NCBI GenBank assembly: GCA_018664365.1
Contig: JABJOK010000101.1
Coordinates: forward strand, 1 to 6,157
Reading direction: 5' to 3'
Source: Candidatus Peregrinibacteria bacterium
Lineage (GTDB): Bacteria; Patescibacteriota; Gracilibacteria; UBA1369; LOWO2-01-FULL-3
Length of the DNA stretch: 6,157 bases
Part shown: positions 1-6,157 of the stretch, piece by piece
How positions within the stretch are numbered: the stretch's first letter is position 1
How the letters are laid out: each line of letters starts with the position of its first letter
Notes under the pieces: generated by a model
Told to the model about the DNA's origin: nothing
Seen by the model: the letters and a program-made list of their open reading frames with translations, nothing else
Databases searched by the model: none
Position numbers and translations under genes: made by a program

Positions 1-2305
1 ATCCTTCACCAACTTGTACAGATTCTCCACATTCTGGACATTTTCTGCTTTTTATAACGTCTTTTTTGTTGAATGAAACTGTTTTTACCGGAACGTGCTC
101 ACGTTCTTCGCTTGTTTCTGCAACTGGGGGAAGTGATACTTCTTCGAATTTTGTCTCTGTTGTTTCTATTGTTGGTTCTGGTAGCTCTGATTTGTCTTCT
201 TTTTTCTCTTCTTTGTTTAGATTTAGTACCTGTTCTTGCCTACTTCCGTCTCTATATACTGTGCATCCTTTTAGTCGAAGCTCCCATGCTAGAATGTATC
301 CTTTTCTTACATCCTCTCTGGTTGCTGAATTAGGGAAGTTCACTGTTTTACTGATGCTATTATCAACATTTTCTTGGAAAGCTCCTTGAACTTTAATGTG
401 ATCTTCTGCGCTTATATCCATTGCTGTTACAAAAACTTTTTTAATATTTTCAGGGATTTCTTCGATGTGCTGAATAGTTCCGCTTCTTTCAATTTCTGAG
501 ACTATTTCATCTTTGTATAGGCCTTGTTTTTTGAGCTCTTCTACCAAGAATGGATTAATATAGGCTAGTTTTTGTCCACTCATAACAGTTTTGTTATATG
601 AGAGAGCAAAGAATGGTTCAATTCCTGAGCTACATTCAAGTAGCATTGAGATAGATCCAGTTGGAGCAACTGTAGTTAATGCTGCATTTCTACGTTTAAT
701 GTTTTGTCCTTTTGGTCCAAAAATACTTATGTCCCAATTTGGGAAGCATCCTTTTTCTTCTGCTATTTTTGTTGAATATTCGTGTGCAGCTTCATTTACG
801 ATTCTCATTACTGTTTTTGCAGTTTGAAGTCCTTCTTCAGAATCGTAGGGAATACGCATTTGATAAAGCATGTCTGCAAATCCCATTATTCCGAGTCCAA
901 GTCTTCTATTGTTTCTGAAAGTTGCGTTTACTTTATCTACAGGGAAGTCGGATAGGTCGATTACGTTGTCTAGCATTCGGACTGCAGAGTGAGTAACCTC
1001 TCTTAGGTGACGTTCTTTGACTTTACCTTCACTATCAATAAATTTAGCTAGGTTGATTGATCCAAGGTTACAAACGTCTCCATCGTGTAACCATTGTTCA
1101 CCACATGGATTCGTAGCCTCTAGTCTTCCTAAAGCTGGAATTGGATTTGTGTCGTTAGCTGCATCTGGGAATAGAACTCCAGGTTCTCCATTTTTCCAGG
1201 CTGCGTTAATGATCTTGTCCATCAATTCTGGAGCAGTGATTGATTCGTCGATAGCTTCTACAAATGCTCCACGGTTATCTCTAACGACTCTGCGTGGTTT
1301 CATTTTTTTATTGTTCCAGACGCATTGCCAAGGTTCTTCTGATTTATTTTTTACGGCCTCCATGAATTCATCTGTAAGTGCAACTGAGATATTGAAGTTA
1401 ACAAGTGATCCTTCTTCCCATTTTGACTCAATGAATTCCAAAATATCCGGATGATCGACTCGCATTACTCCCATGTTAGCTCCATGCCTTCCTTGCTGTT
1501 TAATTACTCCAAATGACTCATTGTATGCATTCATGAAAGAAACGGGCCCAGAGGCCATTCCTTGAGTCTTGGTAGTTCTGTATCCAGCTGGACGAAGTAG
1601 GTGCCAAGGAAATCCTAGGCCTGACCCCGCTTGCTGAAGAAGTGCTGCGTCTTTTAGAGTTGTGAAAATTCCATCCATGCTGTCATCAAAGTGTATAACG
1701 ATACAGTTTGAGACTAGACGTGTCTTTCCTCCTGCGTTTGCAAGAGTTCTTCCTGCTGGAATAAATTCGAAATTATTTAATGCTGATTCAAATTCTTTTG
1801 ATAGTTGATTTACCTCTGCGTCACTCTTTCCATAATCTTTTTCTACTTCTGCTAGTGCTTTAGCGACTCTTTGGAACATTCCCTCAGGAGTTTCACAAAC
1901 TTCACCGTCTTCATCACGCATTAGGTATCTTCCTGCAAGAACCTTCAGTGCGTTCATGCTGAAAGGAAGCTTTGTTGTTTTTCCATGAAGCACTTCTTCT
2001 TGGGCGTCTCTTAGATTTTTGTGCTGTTCACGATACAGAATGAAAGCTTTTGCAGTTTTTGCGTGTCCGCCTTCAATAAGGATTTTTTCTACAAGATCCT
2101 GTATTTGTTCTACGTTTGGAGTTTCGGTGCCATCTTTATAGAAGACTTCTAAAACAGCCGCAACTTGATTTGCGATCTGGTAGGCAAGTTCTTTGTCTTT
2201 ACCTCCAACTGATTTAGCTGCATTCCAAATAGCTTCACCGATTTTTTTCTGATTGAACTCGACGATATCGCCGTTTCTTTTTTTAATTTTGATGATCGGA
2301 GACAT
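1..2305 (-). CDS. nrdJ: Class II (B12-dependent) ribonucleoside-diphosphate reductase, 3' end outside window
   Basis: This enzyme reduces ribonucleotides to deoxyribonucleotides in the cytoplasm. It uses adenosylcobalamin to make the catalytic thiyl radical, so it needs neither oxygen nor a separate radical subunit. I translated the minus strand from ATG at 2305-2303: 768 uninterrupted codons, then the window ends. An ATP-cone allosteric domain spans about residues 3-95 (KRNGDIVEF at 9-17). The catalytic barrel follows. C201 (SNC) and C412 (VCNLGSINL) fit the redox cysteine pair, and N399/C401/E403 in NPCGEQ fit the radical site. APTGSIS (547-553) is the phosphate-binding loop, followed by SSGIEPFFA (559-567) and KGCTVYRDGSR (679-689), typical of NrdJ. 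A charged linker (about 690-750) leads to CPECG (756-760), the first half of the C-terminal zinc-binding tail; the rest is cut off. No Shine-Dalgarno precedes the start. Tandem NrdR-like boxes lie upstream. The class II assignment rests on family motifs. Confidence 0.96.
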   Translation of the reverse strand, partial: MSPIIKIKKRNGDIVEFNQKKIGEAIWNAAKSVGGKDKELAYQIANQVAAVLEVFYKDGTETPNVEQIQDLVEKILIEGGHAKTAKAFILYREQHKNLRDAQEEVLHGKTTKLPFSMNALKVLAGRYLMRDEDGEVCETPEGMFQRVAKALAEVEKDYGKSDAEVNQLSKEFESALNNFEFIPAGRTLANAGGKTRLVSNCIVIHFDDSMDGIFTTLKDAALLQQAGSGLGFPWHLLRPAGYRTTKTQGMASGPVSFMNAYNESFGVIKQQGRHGANMGVMRVDHPDILEFIESKWEEGSLVNFNISVALTDEFMEAVKNKSEEPWQCVWNNKKMKPRRVVRDNRGAFVEAIDESITAPELMDKIINAAWKNGEPGVLFPDAANDTNPIPALGRLEATNPCGEQWLHDGDVCNLGSINLAKFIDSEGKVKERHLREVTHSAVRMLDNVIDLSDFPVDKVNATFRNNRRLGLGIMGFADMLYQMRIPYDSEEGLQTAKTVMRIVNEAAHEYSTKIAEEKGCFPNWDISIFGPKGQNIKRRNAALTTVAPTGSISMLLECSSGIEPFFALSYNKTVMSGQKLAYINPFLVEELKKQGLYKDEIVSEIERSGTIQHIEEIPENIKKVFVTAMDISAEDHIKVQGAFQENVDNSISKTVNFPNSATREDVRKGYILAWELRLKGCTVYRDGSRQEQVLNLNKEEKKEDKSELPEPTIETTETKFEEVSLPPVAETSEEREHVPVKTVSFNKKDVIKSRKCPECGESVQVGEG

Positions 2306-2339
2306 AGTGATTCGATGGTTTAAGGGATGGTAAGGATTC

Positions 2340-2370
2340 AAAGCCTTTAGCGTTAGGCTTTTTGTTTTCC
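2340..2370 (+). terminator. Hairpin with T tract in the nrdJ leader region, terminator-like on + strand
   Basis: AAAGCCT (2340-2346) pairs with AGGCTTT (2355-2361) around an 8-base loop, and the plus strand continues TTGTTTTCC. This has the form of a short intrinsic terminator on the plus strand, but no plus-strand gene lies upstream of it. It might stop antisense transcription leaving nrdJ. On the minus strand the same hairpin would lie in the nrdJ mRNA leader, about 35 bases before the ATG, with no T tract after it, so it would not terminate there. The role is uncertain. Confidence 0.45.
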
Positions 2371-2386
2371 GTAAGAATGAGGGGAA

Positions 2387-2402
2387 AAACTATATATAGT
2401 AG
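2387..2402. promoter_or_regulatory. NrdR box, proximal to nrdJ
   Basis: The core ACTATATATAGT at 2389-2400 is a perfect 12-bp palindrome and fits the AT-rich centre and AC...GT flanks of the known NrdR consensus. The outer bases are weaker than in the distal box. Its centre lies 33 bp from that of the other box, close to the three-turn spacing of tandem NrdR sites. NrdR is a zinc-finger/ATP-cone repressor that represses ribonucleotide reductase genes when dATP is plentiful. The position in front of nrdJ supports the call. Binding is inferred. Confidence 0.75.
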
Positions 2403-2419
2403 AGTTTTCTAGGGCTCAG

Positions 2420-2435
2420 CCACAATATCTAGTGG
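2420..2435. promoter_or_regulatory. NrdR box, distal to nrdJ
   Basis: CCACAATATCTAGTGG is an imperfect 16-bp palindrome with perfect CCAC/GTGG ends and the inner ATAT of the NrdR consensus. It is the better match of the two boxes at its ends. It lies about 10 bases downstream of the -10 element on the minus strand, at the expected transcription start, where a bound repressor would block initiation. Confidence 0.78.
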
Positions 2436-2444
2436 GTGCTTAGA

Positions 2445-2473
2445 ATGATAGCAAATTAGATTTTTACTTTAAA
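2445..2473 (-). promoter_or_regulatory. Extended -10 promoter of nrdJ
   Basis: On the minus strand TTTAAA (2473-2468) is followed after 17 bases by TATCAT (2450-2445). The -10 is preceded by TGC (2453-2451), giving an extended -10 (TGnTATCAT). Transcription would start near 2438, just before the distal NrdR box, leaving a leader of about 130 bases. The -35 overlaps an inverted repeat, TTTACT (2463-2468) with AGTAAA (2475-2480). An alternative promoter, TTGTGG (2425-2420), an 18-base gap, then TACTAT (2401-2396), would place both hexamers inside the two NrdR boxes. Either arrangement fits NrdR repression. Confidence 0.6.
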
Positions 2474-2500
2474 GAGTAAATGTCTAGAACGTGTTGACAG

Positions 2501-2529
2501 TTAATTGCTCCAGTTTCGTTGTGTATAAT
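2501..2529 (+). promoter_or_regulatory. Candidate promoter for the DUF2207 gene
   Basis: A perfect TATAAT lies at 2524-2529. At the normal 17-base spacing the -35 is only TTAATT (2501-2506). A perfect TTGACA lies at 2494-2499, but it is 24 bases from the TATAAT, too far for ordinary sigma-70 contact. Transcription from here would start near 2536 and give a leader of about 210 bases before the DUF2207 start. A promoter nearer the gene is possible; TTGTGA at 2687-2692 has only weak -10 partners. Confidence 0.45.
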
Positions 2530-2549
2530 GCTGCACGTTTTTGGCTTTC

Positions 2550-2593
2550 AGGAGGGCTTTTTGCGGCTAAATAGGTGCCAGTTATTTTTATAA
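2550..2593 (+). other. Perfect AGGAGG followed by a tiny ORF (unsupported as a gene)
   Basis: AGGAGG at 2550-2555 is a full Shine-Dalgarno consensus. Five bases later, TTG at 2561 opens a 10-codon frame (encoded LRLNRCQLFL, first residue read as Met) ending at TAA 2591-2593. The same frame also has an ATG at 2528, giving 21 codons, but that start sits on the TATAAT. The three real genes here lack such a site, which makes this one stand out. It could be a leader peptide, a regulatory ribosome-binding site, or chance. No homology can be judged at this length. Confidence 0.2.
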
Positions 2594-2640
2594 AAAATTC
2601 CAGTATTTGATAAGTCGAAGGGGTCTCTTTCAGGATCAAA

Positions 2641-2749
2641 ATGGCAAAAATAAGGGGTGCTTAATGAATAGTTTTCCAATTTTTTCTTGTGAAAGCTTTT
2701 GCATTTCTGTAATTTTTTATTGATGGCAATTTTACCTTATTTCAAATGA
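2641..2749 (+). other. Chain of three overlapping tiny upstream ORFs leading into the DUF2207 start
   Basis: ATG at 2641 encodes MAKIRGA and stops at TAA 2662-2664. Its last base is the A of the next ATG (2664), which encodes 19 residues and stops at TGA 2721-2723. That A in turn starts ATG 2723, encoding MAILPYFK and stopping at TGA 2747-2749. That stop overlaps the DUF2207 ATG (2746-2748) as ATGA. AGGA (2632-2635) lies five bases before the first ATG. The layout would allow ribosomes to terminate and restart into a gene that lacks its own Shine-Dalgarno. It may also be coincidence in AT-rich DNA. Confidence 0.22.
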
Positions 2750-4695
2750 AAAAAATACTTTTAGCAGTATGTGGTGTTAGTGTTTTCTTAATCTCTTCTT
2801 TAGTGGTGCATGCGGAGAGCATACGGCAGTTCAATGTTGAGCTTGAAGTTAACAAAGACGGTTCTATCGAGGTCTTGGAAAAAATTCTTTATGACTTTGA
2901 TTGGCAGGAGCGACATGGGGTTTTTAGAGATATTCCTAATTCTTATGGGGAGGAAATGATTCGTGCTGATGTTGATTTCTTATCTGTGACTGATGAGGAT
3001 GGAAGAGTTTATACTTTTAATGAAGAATATGTATCTGGATATGATCGAATTCGGGTAGGGGATCCTAATTCCACTATTTCAGGGGAGCATTGGTATTATA
3101 TTTCTTATACTGTTGATGGGGTTGTAAATGGATTTGAGGATCATGATGAGCTTTATTGGAATGTAACTGGAGATATGTGGGAAGTGCCAATTGAATCCTC
3201 TTCAATTACAATTACGTTGCCTCGTGGAGATGGCTCTGAACTGAGTGATGTAGCTTGCTACAATGGATATGCAGGCGATACCTATACGGATTGTACGTAT
3301 GATTTTGCGGGAAGAGTTGCTAAATATCAGATGAACTCGTCCTTGCAGGGTTATCAACAATGGACTGTTGTAGCTGCTTTCGACAAAGGGTTGGCTGCAG
3401 TTGCTGGTTACATTAATCCTAGAGTTACACCAGTTTATTCGACACTTTTTGTTGATGGAGAAAATATGGGACAAGTTGGTTATCCTATTAGAGTTGCTGA
3501 GGGGTCTCATGAAATTGAAATATCACATGGTATTAGATATGAGCCGTATTATGACGAGGTGGAGATTGTTGCTGGTGAGACGGTTATAATTTCTGAAACG
3601 TTGAATAGGACTATGTGGGGGTATTTGCTAGAAATGGTTTTGCCGATTTTACTGAGTCTATTTGCTTTGTATTTAGTGATAATGCTTTGGTACAAGAAAG
3701 GTAGAGACCCTAAAGGAAGAGGTACTATTATGCCATTTTATAAACCTCCTGAAGGGATTTCTCCTGGAGAGGCTGGTGTTTTGGTTGATGAGAAAGCAGA
3801 TTTGCATGATATTACTGCCACCATTATTCACTTGGCTGTTAAAGGTTATTTGCACATTAAAAAAGATGTTGAAAAGAAGTTTTTGTGGGGGAAGGAGACT
3901 AATTATACGTTTATAAAGAAGAAGGAATTAAAGGCAAAAATATCTGTTAATAGTAAGGCATCAGGGGAAAATCCTTTGGATTTTGAAAAGAAGCTTTTTG
4001 ATGCAATTTTTTCTAAGAGTGATGTTAAGGAGGTAGAGCTTAAGGATTTGCAGAAAAGCTTTTATAAGAAATTACCTGGTTTGAAGGATTCAATGTATGG
4101 ACATGCTACTGAAAAGGGATATTTTGCAGATAATCCTGATAAAGTTCGAGGGAAATATATTGGATGGTCTCTTTTTGCTATGTTTGCTTCATTTGCGATT
4201 TCATTCTTTTTGACTGGAGCATTTGAAAGTGCGATGTACTTACTTTTGATTCCTGTGGGGGTTGTGTTCTTTATTCTTTCGTTTTCTATGGCTAAGAAGA
4301 CACAACAGGGGATTGAAATGTATGAAAAAATCCTTGGACATAAGATGTTTATAGAGACGGCTGAGCAAGACCGTTTAAAAGTTTTATTTTCTCCAAAGGA
4401 GTACCAGGATGTTTTTGAAAAGAATCTTCCTTACGCTATGGTTTATGGACTTGATAAGGAGTGGGGTGAGCAGTTTGAGGGCCTATATGAAGGAGTTCCT
4501 GGTTGGTATCACGGAGATAATGATTTTCATGCATTTACAAGGAGCATGACTTATCTAACGCGTACTTCTGTGCGTGCCTTGACTAGTAATCCAAATGGAG
4601 GAAGTAGTAGTGGAGGATGGTCTGGCGGATCTGGATTTGGAGGTGGCGGATTTTCTGGAGGTGGATTTGGTGGAGGTGGAGGTGGCAGCTGGTAG
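2746..4695 (+). CDS. DUF2207 family membrane protein with PEGA-like domain and Gly-rich tail
   Basis: This is a predicted cell-envelope protein of unknown function, 649 residues. A signal peptide covers residues 1-23 (basic MKK, hydrophobic core, cleavage after VHA). An extracytoplasmic DUF2207 domain follows (about 25-215), with DGSIEVLEKI and HGVFRDIP typical of the family, and C171/C183 could form a disulfide. Residues about 226-288 look like a PEGA domain (LFVDGENMG, then a G-S-H-E-I strand and a closing strand). One membrane segment (about 293-315) is followed by KKGRDP and the family motif YKPPEGISPGEAG (332-344). Two more segments lie at about 472-490 and 496-515, followed by LPYAMVYGL (561-569). 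The tail (617-649) is Gly/Ser-rich and ends GGSW, as is common in DUF2207 proteins. LAVC is not a good lipobox. An in-frame TAA at 2710 leaves no earlier ATG, and there is no Shine-Dalgarno. Divergent from nrdJ. Confidence 0.93.
   Translation: MKKILLAVCGVSVFLISSLVVHAESIRQFNVELEVNKDGSIEVLEKILYDFDWQERHGVFRDIPNSYGEEMIRADVDFLSVTDEDGRVYTFNEEYVSGYDRIRVGDPNSTISGEHWYYISYTVDGVVNGFEDHDELYWNVTGDMWEVPIESSSITITLPRGDGSELSDVACYNGYAGDTYTDCTYDFAGRVAKYQMNSSLQGYQQWTVVAAFDKGLAAVAGYINPRVTPVYSTLFVDGENMGQVGYPIRVAEGSHEIEISHGIRYEPYYDEVEIVAGETVIISETLNRTMWGYLLEMVLPILLSLFALYLVIMLWYKKGRDPKGRGTIMPFYKPPEGISPGEAGVLVDEKADLHDITATIIHLAVKGYLHIKKDVEKKFLWGKETNYTFIKKKELKAKISVNSKASGENPLDFEKKLFDAIFSKSDVKEVELKDLQKSFYKKLPGLKDSMYGHATEKGYFADNPDKVRGKYIGWSLFAMFASFAISFFLTGAFESAMYLLLIPVGVVFFILSFSMAKKTQQGIEMYEKILGHKMFIETAEQDRLKVLFSPKEYQDVFEKNLPYAMVYGLDKEWGEQFEGLYEGVPGWYHGDNDFHAFTRSMTYLTRTSVRALTSNPNGGSSSGGWSGGSGFGGGGFSGGGFGGGGGGSW
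4594..4692 (+). repeat. Low-complexity Gly/Ser-coding GGA/GGT tract
   Basis: This tract encodes the C-terminal tail of the DUF2207 protein (residues 617-649), built mainly from GGA, GGT and AGT codons with repeated FGGGGF/FSGGGF units. It is part of the family's usual ending rather than a mobile or phase-variable repeat. The codons are mixed, which argues against simple slippage expansion. Confidence 0.8.
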
Positions 4696-4784
4696 ACTTG
4701 CTGGAAAGCTTTTTCTGGTACGTTCGCATTATATCAATTTCAATTTGTTTTTGCGTTAAGTTCAAATAGCATCTTCTTGATAAG

Positions 4785-4812
4785 TTGACTTTTGTGGTTA
4801 TTCTATTAGGAT
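4785..4812 (+). promoter_or_regulatory. Candidate promoter for the methyltransferase gene
   Basis: TTGACT (4785-4790) and TAGGAT (4807-4812) are separated by 16 bases. They match the consensus at five and four of six positions. Transcription would start near 4819, leaving about 15 bases before the ATG at 4834, which fits the missing Shine-Dalgarno. I see no convincing terminator hairpin between 4696 and 4785, so read-through from the DUF2207 gene is also possible. Confidence 0.45.
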
Positions 4813-4833
4813 GTGGCCTTCTTAAATTAATAT

Positions 4834-6090
4834 ATGGGGGTAGAAACTACTAGTAAGGATGAGGATTCGGCAATAGTGCCTAGATATTATGAGTGCGTAA
4901 TTAGTGGACAGCTGTTTTATGCTCCTGGCTCTGTAGAGGACTGTCTTCAGAGAAGAAGAACTTGTACTGGATGGAGAGTTGACGGTGTTCTTACCGAGGT
5001 AGGTCCAGTTTCTGCTACGAGGCTGATTGTCTATGAGGCAGCCTGTGATGAGTTTGAAGCTAGGAAAGTGGGCGGACATAGGGAAGATTATATTCAAGAG
5101 CTTATTGAAGATCCTGAATTTGTTTCTGGTGTTTTAGTAGGGCGTGCAAAAAGAGAAGTCTTATCCGTTTTGAGTCAAATCACTGGATCGCCCGAGACTT
5201 ATAAAAACATTAATGAGTTGAGGAATTTTTTGCTTGAAGGTATTCGAATGGAAGATTATAAGAATTTTGACTATGCGGGGAAAGGGCTTGAACTTAGGCC
5301 AGCGATGGAATGTTTGATGCAAGAGATTAGAACTGTGAAATTCTTTAAGGCTTTGCAGGAAGCCTTGGATCGTCTTGATGGTATTAAGGATGAAATTCAA
5401 GTTGTTGATGCAGGATCAGGTCCTATACCTATTTTTGCGATTATTGCTGCTTTGTTAAATGATAAGGTTAAAGCTACTTGCTTAGAGGTGAATTCAAAAT
5501 CTGCCGAGATGGCGATGAGGATAATAGATAATTTAGGTCTTAGCGATAGGGTTGATGTTGTGAGGGGAGATGCAATTTACTATGTACATGATAAGCCAAT
5601 TGATCTGCTTATTTCTGAAACTATGTATGCAGGGCTTATGAATGGTGAGGAGATGGTGGATATTTTGAGACATTTGAGGCAACAGTCTTTTCGAGATGGG
5701 GAAGTTATTCCTAAGTGCGTCACTGTTAATGCGGGCATGGCTTTAAGGGGAAATAGACATTCTTGTTCTGTTCCTGAGGATGAATTGATGATTCCTTTAC
5801 GAAAAGTTTATGAATACAATGCTGAAACTAATGATAAGGAAAGAATGATTGAATTTTCTTTTGATTTAAGCTCTCTTCCAAGAGCTGGAGAATATAGATT
5901 AGTTCTTTCAAGCGATGTTGTTCTGGGCGAGGGGCTTAGCTTAAGCGGTGATGATACGAATATTACAAGGCCTTTCAAGGTTAAGACAATTATTCATGTT
6001 AGGGAAGAAGATTTGGATAAAGTTTTAAAGATTTCTTATTGGCCTGGTCAGCATGAGGAGGATATTAAAATGGAATTTGCTGAAAGGTAG
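4834..6090 (+). CDS. PRMT-like SAM-dependent methyltransferase with unrecognised N-terminal region
   Basis: This is a 418-residue cytoplasmic protein; no signal peptide or membrane segment is visible. Residues about 155-300 resemble protein arginine methyltransferases. The helix ECLMQEIRTVKFFKAL (159-174) aligns with the PRMT EML.DEVRT helix, with R166 at the SAM-contacting arginine. Motif I is VVDAGSGP (190-197), E218 in CLEVNS is the ribose-binding acid, and D246 follows. DLLISETMYAGLMNGEEM (257-274) resembles the PRMT double-E loop, with E262 and E272/E273. The rest (about 293-415) is strand-rich, like the PRMT barrel, but I find no clear THW motif. Motif I lacks the third glycine. Residues 1-150 are unrecognised and contain C21, C37, C44 and C71. 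The substrate is unknown; the enzyme could modify something other than arginine. The start is fixed by a TAA at 4828-4830 just upstream. No Shine-Dalgarno is seen. Confidence 0.85.
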   Translation: MGVETTSKDEDSAIVPRYYECVISGQLFYAPGSVEDCLQRRRTCTGWRVDGVLTEVGPVSATRLIVYEAACDEFEARKVGGHREDYIQELIEDPEFVSGVLVGRAKREVLSVLSQITGSPETYKNINELRNFLLEGIRMEDYKNFDYAGKGLELRPAMECLMQEIRTVKFFKALQEALDRLDGIKDEIQVVDAGSGPIPIFAIIAALLNDKVKATCLEVNSKSAEMAMRIIDNLGLSDRVDVVRGDAIYYVHDKPIDLLISETMYAGLMNGEEMVDILRHLRQQSFRDGEVIPKCVTVNAGMALRGNRHSCSVPEDELMIPLRKVYEYNAETNDKERMIEFSFDLSSLPRAGEYRLVLSSDVVLGEGLSLSGDDTNITRPFKVKTIIHVREEDLDKVLKISYWPGQHEEDIKMEFAER

Positions 6091-6124
6091 TCAGTCTAAT
6101 TTATAGAGTGCCTTTTAATATAGA

Positions 6125-6157
6125 TGGTAGTCCCAAGGGGAATCGAACCCCTGTTTC
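6125..6157 (-). tRNA. tRNA, 3' half only, probably tRNA-Glu
   Basis: Reading the minus strand from the right edge: a variable loop GAAAC, T stem AGGGG (6152-6148), T loop TTCGATT (6147-6141), stem CCCCT (6140-6136), 3' acceptor strand TGGGACT (6135-6129), discriminator A (6128) and an encoded CCA (6127-6125). The T arm and acceptor fold perfectly. The anticodon lies outside the window. Similarity to tRNA-Glu 3' halves (as in E. coli, AACAGGGGTTCGAATCCCCT) makes Glu the best guess. The gene converges on the methyltransferase gene, 34 bases from its stop, with no obvious terminator between them. Confidence 0.9.

Noticed and set aside
66..1454. Open frames on the plus strand at 66-389, 73-333, 591-827, 712-918 and 1017-1454
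   Set aside because: All lie antisense to the continuous nrdJ frame and encode Ser/Leu/Phe-rich sequence without recognisable motifs.
2306..2440. Cobalamin riboswitch in the nrdJ leader
   Set aside because: The enzyme uses B12, but the leader is too short and no B12-box-like sequence is seen; such riboswitches usually control B12-independent isozymes or transport genes.
2585..2597. TTTTTATAAAAA palindrome as a terminator
   Set aside because: It is all A/T with no GC stem or T tract, and no gene ends just before it.
2636..2704. 22-codon minus-strand frame in the intergenic region
   Set aside because: No ribosome-binding site and no recognisable product; a frame of this length is expected by chance.
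2754..2775. Lipoprotein signal in the DUF2207 protein
   Set aside because: The only early cysteine is preceded by LAV, not a Gly/Ala/Ser at -1, so an ordinary signal peptide fits better.
3202..5400. Minus-strand open frames at 3202-3510, 3673-3855, 4583-4765, 4822-5097 and 5161-5400, and the plus-strand frame at 3401-3589
   Set aside because: They overlap, wholly or largely, the well-supported DUF2207 and methyltransferase genes in other frames and have no domain signal of their own.

Overview
The window is 6157 bases of moderately AT-rich bacterial DNA. It holds three protein genes and the 3' end of a tRNA gene. From left to right: the first 768 codons of a class II (adenosylcobalamin-dependent) ribonucleotide reductase, nrdJ, on the minus strand, running off the left edge; a 440-base divergent intergenic region; a 649-residue DUF2207-family membrane protein on the plus strand; a 418-residue SAM-dependent methyltransferase that resembles protein arginine methyltransferases, also on the plus strand; and, convergent with it at the right edge, the 3' half of a CCA-encoding tRNA that most resembles tRNA-Glu.

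The organism is bacterial. I see sigma-70-like -10 elements, paired NrdR-type boxes and an encoded CCA end on the tRNA. None of the three protein genes has a Shine-Dalgarno sequence at its start. No in-frame TGA interrupts them, so nothing suggests the TGA=Gly code of Gracilibacteria. A small-genome lineage such as Patescibacteria/CPR is a guess from general flavour and is not shown by the sequence.

The best-supported regulatory feature lies upstream of nrdJ. Two palindromic boxes (2387-2402 and 2420-2435) have centres 33 bp apart, about three helical turns. They lie just downstream of an extended -10 promoter on the minus strand (-35 at 2468-2473, -10 at 2445-2450). This is the layout expected for NrdR repression of ribonucleotide reductase genes. 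A hairpin with a T tract on the plus strand lies between the boxes and the nrdJ start.

The plus-strand half of the intergenic region holds a perfect TATAAT, a perfect AGGAGG with no annotated gene after it, and a chain of three tiny ORFs. Each tiny ORF overlaps the next by one base, and the last overlaps the DUF2207 start by four bases. Whether any of these tiny ORFs is translated cannot be decided here.

The DUF2207 protein and the methyltransferase gene are 138 bp apart. The second appears to have its own promoter, so they need not form an operon, and no functional link among the three protein genes is evident. The two points most worth following are the PRMT-like enzyme with an unrecognised cysteine-containing N-terminal region and the PEGA-like domain inside the DUF2207 protein. 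I found no mobile element, CRISPR array or defence system.
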